Source of the DNA: a bacterium
GTDB lineage: Bacteria; Bacillota; Clostridia; Lachnospirales; Lachnospiraceae
Assembly: GCA_030535455.1 (NCBI GenBank)
Contig: JAUNJY010000001.1
Coordinates: 62,001 to 126,000 of the forward strand
DNA length: 64,000 nucleotides
Reading direction: 5' to 3'
Both the position numbers and the translations under genes were made by a program. Under the pieces are notes generated by a model. The model was given only the letters and a program-made list of their open reading frames with translations. It was not told where the DNA came from and did not search any database. Below are positions 58,154 to 64,000 of this stretch, piece after piece (the stretch's first letter is position 1; every line of letters begins with the position of its first letter).

Positions 58154-61100
58154 ATGTACGAAAAAGTGTCAACGAATCTCAACTTTGTTGAGAGAGAGAA
58201 AAACGTCGAAAAATTCTGGGAAGACAATAACATTTTCCAAAAGAGTATGGATTCCAGAAAAGAAGGGGAAACATATACATTTTATGATGGTCCTCCAACA
58301 GCTAACGGTAAACCTCATATCGGTCACGTATTAACTCGTGTAATCAAAGATATGATTCCAAGATACCGCACAATGAAAGGGTACATGGTACCTCGTAAAG
58401 CTGGTTGGGATACTCATGGACTTCCAGTAGAACTTGAAGTAGAAAAATTATTAGGATTAGATGGTAAAGAACAAATCGAAGAATACGGTTTAGATCCATT
58501 TATCACAAAATGTAAAGAATCTGTTTGGAAATACAAAGGCATGTGGGAAGATTTCTCCGGCACAGTAGGTTTCTGGGCTGATATGGAACATCCATATGTA
58601 ACATATGATAACAACTTTATCGAATCCGAATGGTGGGCTTTAAAGCAAATCTGGGAAAAGAAATTATTATATAAAGGATACAAGATCGTACCTTACTGTC
58701 CTCGTTGTGGTACTCCACTTTCTTCTCACGAAGTAGCACAAGGCTACAAAGACGTAAAAGAAAAATCTGCAATTGCAAAATTCAGAGTAACAGGAACAGA
58801 AAATGAATACTTCTTAGCATGGACAACAACTCCTTGGACACTTCCAAGTAATGTGGCTCTTTGTGTTAACCCTAAAGAAACTTATGTAAAGGTTAAAGTT
58901 AGCGTAGATGAACATAACAACGTTGTAAAAGAAGGCGAAGAAGAAAACGCAGTAAGAGAAGAATTCTACTACTTAGCAGAAGCTTTAACATCTGTAATCG
59001 ATGGTAAATTCGAAGTTGTAGAATCTTACACAGGTAAAGATTTAGAATACAAACAATACGTTCCATTATTTGATTATGCATTCAACAATGCAGACGGAAC
59101 AGAAGGCAATCCAGGAAACCGTGACAGCGTATATGGCAAGAAAGCATTCTTCGTAACTTGTGCAGATTACGTAACATTATCGGATGGTACTGGTGTTGTT
59201 CATATCGCTCCTGCATTTGGTGAAGACGATGCTCAAGTTGGACGTAACTACGACCTTCCATTCGTACAATTAGTTGACGAAAAAGGTGAATTAAAAGCAG
59301 AAGTAACTGATTTTGCAGGTGTATTCTGTAAGAAAGCAGATGAAGGTGTTCTTAAGAAATTAGGTCAGGAAAACAAATTATTCAAAGCACTTAAATTCGA
59401 ACACAGCTACCCATTCTGCTGGAGATGTGATACTCCATTAATCTACTATGCAAGAGAATCTTGGTTCATCAAGATGACTGCAGTAAAAGATGACTTAATC
59501 AGAAATAACAATACAATCAACTGGATTCCAGAAACAATCGGTAAAGGTCGTTTCGGTGACTGGTTAGAAAACGTTCAAGACTGGGGCGTAAGCCGTAACC
59601 GTTACTGGGGAACTCCACTTAACGTTTGGGAATGTGAATGTGGATGCCAACACTCCATCGGAAGCATTGAAGAATTAAAATCTATGAGTGATAACTGTCC
59701 AGACAATATTGAATTACACCGTCCATACATCGATGCTGTAACAATCAAGTGTCCAGACTGTGGTAAAGAAATGCACCGTGTACCTGAAGTTATCGACTGC
59801 TGGTTCGATTCAGGATCTATGCCATTTGCACAGCATCACTACCCATTTGAAAACCAAGACTTATTTAAACAACAATTCCCTGCTAACTTTATTTCAGAAG
59901 CAGTGGATCAAACTAGAGGATGGTTCTACAGCTTACTTGCCATCTCCACATTGTTATTTAATGAAGCACCATACAAAAACGTTATTGTATTAGGTCACGT
60001 TCAAGATGAAAATGGTCAAAAGATGAGTAAGTCCAAAGGAAATGCAGTAGATCCTATGGAAGCATTACAAACTTATGGTGCAGATGCAATTCGCTGGTAC
60101 TTCTACATTAACTCCGCTCCATGGTTACCAAACCGTTTCCACGGAAATGCAGTTATGGAAGGACAACGTAAGTTCATGGGTACTTTATGGAACACTTACG
60201 CATTCTTCGTATTATACGCAAACATCGATGAATTTGATGCAACAAAATACACATTAGATTATGACAAGTTACCAGTAATGGATAAATGGTTATTATCTAA
60301 ATTAAATACAGTTGTTAAGACAGTTGATGACAACCTTGCAAACTACAAGATTCCTGAAACAGCAAGAGCTCTTCAAGAATTCGTAGATGAAATGAGTAAC
60401 TGGTATGTAAGACGTGGTCGTGAACGTTTCTGGGCTAAAGGCATGGAACAAGACAAGATCAATGCTTACATGACTTTATATACAGCATTAGTAACAATCT
60501 CTAAAGCTGCTGCACCAATGATTCCATTCATGACTGAAGATATTTATCAAAACTTAGTAAGAAGTATTGATAAGACAGCTCCAGAGTCTATCCACTTATG
60601 TGACTTCCCAGAAGTAAACGAAGCATGGATTGATAAAGATCTTGAAAGAGATATGGAAGCAGTTCTTGATATCGTTGTTCTTGGACGTGCTTGTCGTAAT
60701 ACAGCAAACATCAAAAACCGTCAGCCAATCGGAAAAATGTATGTACGTTCAGAAGCTGCTGAACTTTCGGACTTCTACAAAGATATTATTGCAGATGAAT
60801 TAAATGTAAAAGATGTTGTATTTACAAGTGATGTAAGAGACTTCACTTCATACAGCTTTAAACCACAACTTCGTACATTAGGTAGAAGATTTGGTAAACA
60901 ATTAAATGCATTAAAAGAAGTGCTTACAGACTTAAATGGTAATAAAGCAATGGACGAAATCAATGAGACAGGCAAACTTACAATCACATTAGATGGTAAG
61001 GAAGAAGTTCTTGAAAAAGACGATTTATTAATTGAAATGGCTCAAATGCCAGGTTATGAATCTATGTCTGATCGTGGTATCACTGTAGTTCTTGATACAA

Positions 61101-61375
61101 ACCTTTCTCCTGAATTAATCGAAGAAGGTTTCGTACTTGAAATCATCAGTAAGATCCAAACAATGCGTAAAGATGCAAACTTCGAAGTTATGGATCATAT
61201 CGTTGTAAGTGTGGAAGGAAACGAACACATCGAAAACGTTATGAAGGCTAATAGCCAATCAATCATGTCTAAAGTATTATGCGATGAAATCGTATATGAT
61301 AAAGCAGATGGTTTCGTAAAAGACTGGAACATCAACGGCGAAGCTGTTAAGATGGGCGTAAAAAAAGTAAACTAA
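58154..61375 (+). CDS. ileS: Isoleucyl-tRNA synthetase, type 2
   Basis: Class I synthetase, 1073 residues. HIGH motif in PPTANGKPHIGH (about 47-58), CP1 editing domain (about 190-390) with WTTTPWTLPSNVAL, and KMSKS in KMSKSKGNAVDP (near 622). The length, the PPTANG form of the HIGH box and the N-terminus resemble the eukaryote-like IleRS2 group, some of which tolerate mupirocin (family knowledge, not shown here). Strong CAA and GAA codon preference. Controlled by the upstream T-box. Confidence 0.95.
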   Translation: MYEKVSTNLNFVEREKNVEKFWEDNNIFQKSMDSRKEGETYTFYDGPPTANGKPHIGHVLTRVIKDMIPRYRTMKGYMVPRKAGWDTHGLPVELEVEKLLGLDGKEQIEEYGLDPFITKCKESVWKYKGMWEDFSGTVGFWADMEHPYVTYDNNFIESEWWALKQIWEKKLLYKGYKIVPYCPRCGTPLSSHEVAQGYKDVKEKSAIAKFRVTGTENEYFLAWTTTPWTLPSNVALCVNPKETYVKVKVSVDEHNNVVKEGEEENAVREEFYYLAEALTSVIDGKFEVVESYTGKDLEYKQYVPLFDYAFNNADGTEGNPGNRDSVYGKKAFFVTCADYVTLSDGTGVVHIAPAFGEDDAQVGRNYDLPFVQLVDEKGELKAEVTDFAGVFCKKADEGVLKKLGQENKLFKALKFEHSYPFCWRCDTPLIYYARESWFIKMTAVKDDLIRNNNTINWIPETIGKGRFGDWLENVQDWGVSRNRYWGTPLNVWECECGCQHSIGSIEELKSMSDNCPDNIELHRPYIDAVTIKCPDCGKEMHRVPEVIDCWFDSGSMPFAQHHYPFENQDLFKQQFPANFISEAVDQTRGWFYSLLAISTLLFNEAPYKNVIVLGHVQDENGQKMSKSKGNAVDPMEALQTYGADAIRWYFYINSAPWLPNRFHGNAVMEGQRKFMGTLWNTYAFFVLYANIDEFDATKYTLDYDKLPVMDKWLLSKLNTVVKTVDDNLANYKIPETARALQEFVDEMSNWYVRRGRERFWAKGMEQDKINAYMTLYTALVTISKAAAPMIPFMTEDIYQNLVRSIDKTAPESIHLCDFPEVNEAWIDKDLERDMEAVLDIVVLGRACRNTANIKNRQPIGKMYVRSEAAELSDFYKDIIADELNVKDVVFTSDVRDFTSYSFKPQLRTLGRRFGKQLNALKEVLTDLNGNKAMDEINETGKLTITLDGKEEVLEKDDLLIEMAQMPGYESMSDRGITVVLDTNLSPELIEEGFVLEIISKIQTMRKDANFEVMDHIVVSVEGNEHIENVMKANSQSIMSKVLCDEIVYDKADGFVKDWNINGEAVKMGVKKVN

Positions 61376-61393
61376 GATCGATAAAAAGATAGG

Positions 61394-61432
61394 AAAGGCA
61401 GATACTTATGATAAGATAAGTATCTGCCTTTT
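61394..61432 (+). terminator. Terminator of ileS
   Basis: AAGGCAGATACTTA / TAAGTATCTGCCTT perfect stem followed by TTTTT. Confidence 0.9.
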
Positions 61433-61559
61433 TATGCGATTTGGCAGATATCTAATTTACAGTTCCAAATGCCCAAAATCATAAGTTGAAAGTCAAGAAA
61501 TAAAGGAGTTTGGGCAAAAAGGCTGATAATGCATTTTGTTTAAATTATAAAGCCATTAC

Positions 61560-61725
61560 CTGGTATTATAGCTAATGAAACAGCTACAGGAAATACTAAT
61601 AAGCATTTATCAGAAAACAAGTATAATTGTACGACTTTTATGAATAGTATTATATTAACGATAAAAGGGTATGGTGACGTTGGTATTGTTTTACAAGTTC
61701 GCCCAAATATATTAAAAAACTTTTA
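61560..61725 (+). other. Open stretch of unknown nature in the ileS-glgP spacer
   Basis: One frame stays open for about 55 codons (IIANETATGNTNKHLSENKYN ... GYGDVGIVLQVR) and ends in TAG at about 61723-61725, but it has no start codon except an internal ATG (61640) and no ribosome site. It may be a gene remnant. The 425-base spacer 61376-61802 otherwise contains the ileS terminator, an 8-bp TGCCCAAA/TTTGGGCA repeat and a TATAAT box near 61770. Confidence 0.25.
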
Positions 61726-61802
61726 GAGACATTATCTATAGGAAAGGTTCAAAATATGGTATATAATGGTAGTGCAATTACCGTTGGTTGGGAGGGCTAT
61801 TT

Positions 61803-64000
61803 ATGCAAATAGTAAGTAAAGAGGAATTTAAAAAGAACGTTACAGATAATCTAAAAATTTTGTATAGAAAATCATTAAATGAAGCATCAGAACAGCAAAT
61901 ATACCAAGCAATATCCTTTGCTGTAAAGGATATGATCATTGACCGCTGGATTGCAACACATAAAGAATATGAAAAAAAGGACGTTAAGACAGTATACTAT
62001 TTATCCATGGAATTTTTAATGGGCAGAGCATTAGGAAATTGTATCATTAATTTATGTCAGGACCAGGTAATAAAAGATGCGCTTAACGAACTTGGGATTG
62101 ACCTTACCAACATAGAAGACCAAGAACCTGATCCGGCCTTAGGAAATGGTGGGTTAGGAAGATTAGCTGCCTGCTTTTTAGATTCCCTGTCTACTCTCGG
62201 ATATGCAGCATACGGATGTGGAATTCGTTATAAATATGGTATGTTTGAACAGAAAATAGAGAACGGATATCAGATTGAAGTACCGGATGAGTGGCTGAAA
62301 AATGGCTATCCTTTTGAAATGAAACGAGCAGAATACGCAGTAGAAGTAAAGTTCGGTGGCTACGTTCGATATATGAAAGATGAAACAGGAAAAGAAAAAT
62401 TTGTGCAGGAAAATTATCAGTCTGTCATGGCAGTCCCATATGATATTCCGATTATAGGTTATGGTAATAATGTTGTAAACACGTTAAGAATATGGGATGC
62501 AGAGGCAATCAGTTCGTTTAATCTAGACTCCTTTGATAAAGGAGATTATCAAAAGGCTGTGGAGCAGGAAAATCTAGCAAGGACCATTTGCGAAGTGCTA
62601 TATCCAAATGATAATCATTATGCAGGAAAAGAGCTCCGTTTAAAACAGCAATACTTCTTCGTATCTGCAAGTATTCAAAGAGCAGTTAAAAAATATATGG
62701 AGCATCATGAAGATGTTCATAAACTTTATGAGAAAGTATGTTTTCAGTTAAATGATACTCATCCAACAGTTACAGTAGCAGAACTTATGAGAATTCTTAT
62801 GGATGATTACAATTTGTCCTGGGAGGAAGCTTGGCAGGTAACCACAAAGACATGTGCATATACAAATCATACAATCATGTCGGAAGCACTGGAAAAATGG
62901 CCGGTTGAGCTGTTTTCAAAACTTCTCCCTCGTATTTATCAGATTGTAGAGGAAATAAATCGAAGATTTGTAATTGAAATTCAGAATAGATATCCTGGTG
63001 ATTATAATAAGATTGCAAGGATGGGGATTGTATATGATGGTCAGGTCAAGATGGCGCATCTTGCAATTGTAGGAAGCTTTTCTGTAAATGGAGTTGCAAG
63101 GCTTCATACGGAGATACTGAAAAATCAGCAGTTGAAAGACTTTTATCAAATGATGCCTGAAAAGTTTAATAATAAGACCAATGGCATTACACAGCGCAGG
63201 TTCTTATTACATGGAAATCCATTACTAGCAGAGTGGGTGACTTGCAAGATCGGAAATGCATGGATTACCCATTTACCAGAGATGAAACGATTAGTACCAT
63301 TAGCAGATGACGAGCAGTGTCAAAATGAATTTATGGAGATAAAATATAAGAATAAGGTCCGTTTGGCCGAATACATAAAGAAACATAATAACATTGATGT
63401 GGATCCAAACTCTATTTACGATGTACAAGTAAAACGTCTTCACGAGTATAAACGTCAATTATTAAATATCCTTCATGTCATGTACCTTTATAATGAACTT
63501 AAGAAAAATCCAAATATGGAGTTCTATCCAAGGACCTTTATATTTGGTGCAAAAGCAAGTGCAGGCTATCGAAGGGCAAAGGCAATCATTAAGTTAATTA
63601 ACAATGTGGGCGATGTTATCAATAATGATAAGTCAATTAATAATAAGATAAAAGTAGTGTTTATTGAGAATTATCGTGTATCTAATGCAGAGCTGATCTT
63701 TGCGGCATCAGATGTATCAGAACAAATCTCAACGGCAAGCAAAGAAGCATCTGGTACAGGTAATATGAAGTTTATGTTGAATGGTGCAGTGACGATTGGT
63801 ACGATGGACGGTGCAAATGTTGAAATCATTGAAGAAGTAGGCAAAGAGAATGCGGTCATCTTTGGTCTGTCTTCGGATGAGGTAATTAACTATGAAAATC
63901 ATGGTGGATACAATCCGAAGGATATCTATAACTCGGATGTTGAAATCAGAAACGTACTGACGCAGCTGATCAATGGATTTTATTCTCCAGAAAATGCAGA
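61803..64000 (+). CDS. glgP: Glycogen/starch phosphorylase (partial, 3' end outside)
   Basis: Phosphorolysis of alpha-1,4-glucan to glucose-1-phosphate. 732 codons are visible, starting at ATG after TTGGGAGGG. Family motifs: SMEFLMGRALGNCIINL, ALGNGGLGRLAACFLDSLSTLGYAAYGCGIRY, QLNDTHPTVTVAELMRILMDD, NKTNGITQRRFLL, DVQVKRLHEYKRQLLNILH and the PLP site EASGTGNMKFMLNGAVTIGTMDGANVEI. About 80-100 residues are missing at the C-terminus. No regulatory N-terminal extension, so likely not controlled by phosphorylation. Confidence 0.96.
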   Translation, partial: MQIVSKEEFKKNVTDNLKILYRKSLNEASEQQIYQAISFAVKDMIIDRWIATHKEYEKKDVKTVYYLSMEFLMGRALGNCIINLCQDQVIKDALNELGIDLTNIEDQEPDPALGNGGLGRLAACFLDSLSTLGYAAYGCGIRYKYGMFEQKIENGYQIEVPDEWLKNGYPFEMKRAEYAVEVKFGGYVRYMKDETGKEKFVQENYQSVMAVPYDIPIIGYGNNVVNTLRIWDAEAISSFNLDSFDKGDYQKAVEQENLARTICEVLYPNDNHYAGKELRLKQQYFFVSASIQRAVKKYMEHHEDVHKLYEKVCFQLNDTHPTVTVAELMRILMDDYNLSWEEAWQVTTKTCAYTNHTIMSEALEKWPVELFSKLLPRIYQIVEEINRRFVIEIQNRYPGDYNKIARMGIVYDGQVKMAHLAIVGSFSVNGVARLHTEILKNQQLKDFYQMMPEKFNNKTNGITQRRFLLHGNPLLAEWVTCKIGNAWITHLPEMKRLVPLADDEQCQNEFMEIKYKNKVRLAEYIKKHNNIDVDPNSIYDVQVKRLHEYKRQLLNILHVMYLYNELKKNPNMEFYPRTFIFGAKASAGYRRAKAIIKLINNVGDVINNDKSINNKIKVVFIENYRVSNAELIFAASDVSEQISTASKEASGTGNMKFMLNGAVTIGTMDGANVEIIEEVGKENAVIFGLSSDEVINYENHGGYNPKDIYNSDVEIRNVLTQLINGFYSPENA

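Noticed and set aside
61469-61525. 8-bp inverted repeat TGCCCAAA/TTTGGGCA as an element end
   Set aside because: Too short to distinguish from chance and no target duplication.
1-64000. tRNA, rRNA, intact insertion sequences, prophage or CRISPR
   Set aside because: Read for cloverleaf ends, transposase motifs and repeat-spacer patterns on both strands; none found that I can support.

Overview
This 64 kb window looks like a chromosomal segment of an endospore-forming, flagellated, Gram-positive member of the Clostridia, most likely a Lachnospiraceae of the Lachnoclostridium type (inference). The evidence is the set of sporulation genes (bofA, spoIIR, a SipL-like SPOCS/LysM protein, cotS-like, ytvI-like, veg), a Tad/Flp pilus operon without a secretin, a flagellin with its chaperone, T-box leaders on tRNA synthetase genes, a THF riboswitch, strong AGGAGG ribosome sites and AT-rich spacers. 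I see no prophage, intact IS element, CRISPR array, tRNA or rRNA.

Layout. 1-4.1 kb: the 3' end of a sensor kinase, then (minus strand) a heterodimeric BmrC/BmrD-type ABC exporter preceded by a 28-codon leader ORF and an intrinsic terminator, which looks like a translation-coupled attenuator. 4.2-12.4 kb: small alarmone synthetase, MBL-fold hydrolase, S1 protein, GNAT, Nudix, a cadC-cadA metal efflux pair and a PII-like gene with an unknown partner. 12.4-12.7 kb: a candidate orphan small RNA followed by a hairpin-rich repeat. 12.7-18.4 kb: dtd, a large FliK-like protein, flagellin and a FliS-like chaperone. 18.6-19.5 kb: a DUF2508 gene and bofA. 19.5-30.9 kb: an eleven-gene Tad/Flp operon with its own sigma-A promoter: two A24 prepilin peptidases, TadZ-, TadA/CpaF-, TadB- and TadC-like proteins, Flp pilin, a large TadG-like protein, two TadE-like pseudopilins and an FHA protein. 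31-34.2 kb: rhomboid protease, flavodoxin/SCP2 protein, YtvI-like permease.

34.2-37.1 kb: T-box-proS, and folT under a THF riboswitch. 37.1-44 kb: cca, cotS-like, a PEGA protein, a PrcB-like lipoprotein, veg and sipL-like. 44-49.8 kb: a GntR/FCD regulator with ispE (minus), spoIIR, then ddl-murI-DUF1934. 49.3-53.8 kb (minus): small membrane protein, plsC-like acyltransferase, VanY-like carboxypeptidase, a 280-bp mosaic of hairpins, and pncB. 54-57.5 kb (minus): a GntR(YtrA)-ABC ATPase-permease operon with a perfect palindromic operator. 57.5-61.4 kb: T-box-ileS (type 2). 61.8-64 kb: glycogen phosphorylase running off the edge.

The strongest second-look signals are RNA and DNA structures between genes: the leader-peptide attenuator of the exporter, a promoter-terminator unit encoding no protein (12.4 kb), a family of intergenic hairpin modules whose stems change while loops and bulges stay constant (12.6, 46.7, 52.1, 57.9 kb), terminators whose loop or 3' arm carries the next gene's expression signals (42.4 and 50.7 kb), and a 28-bp inverted repeat inside the Tad operon.
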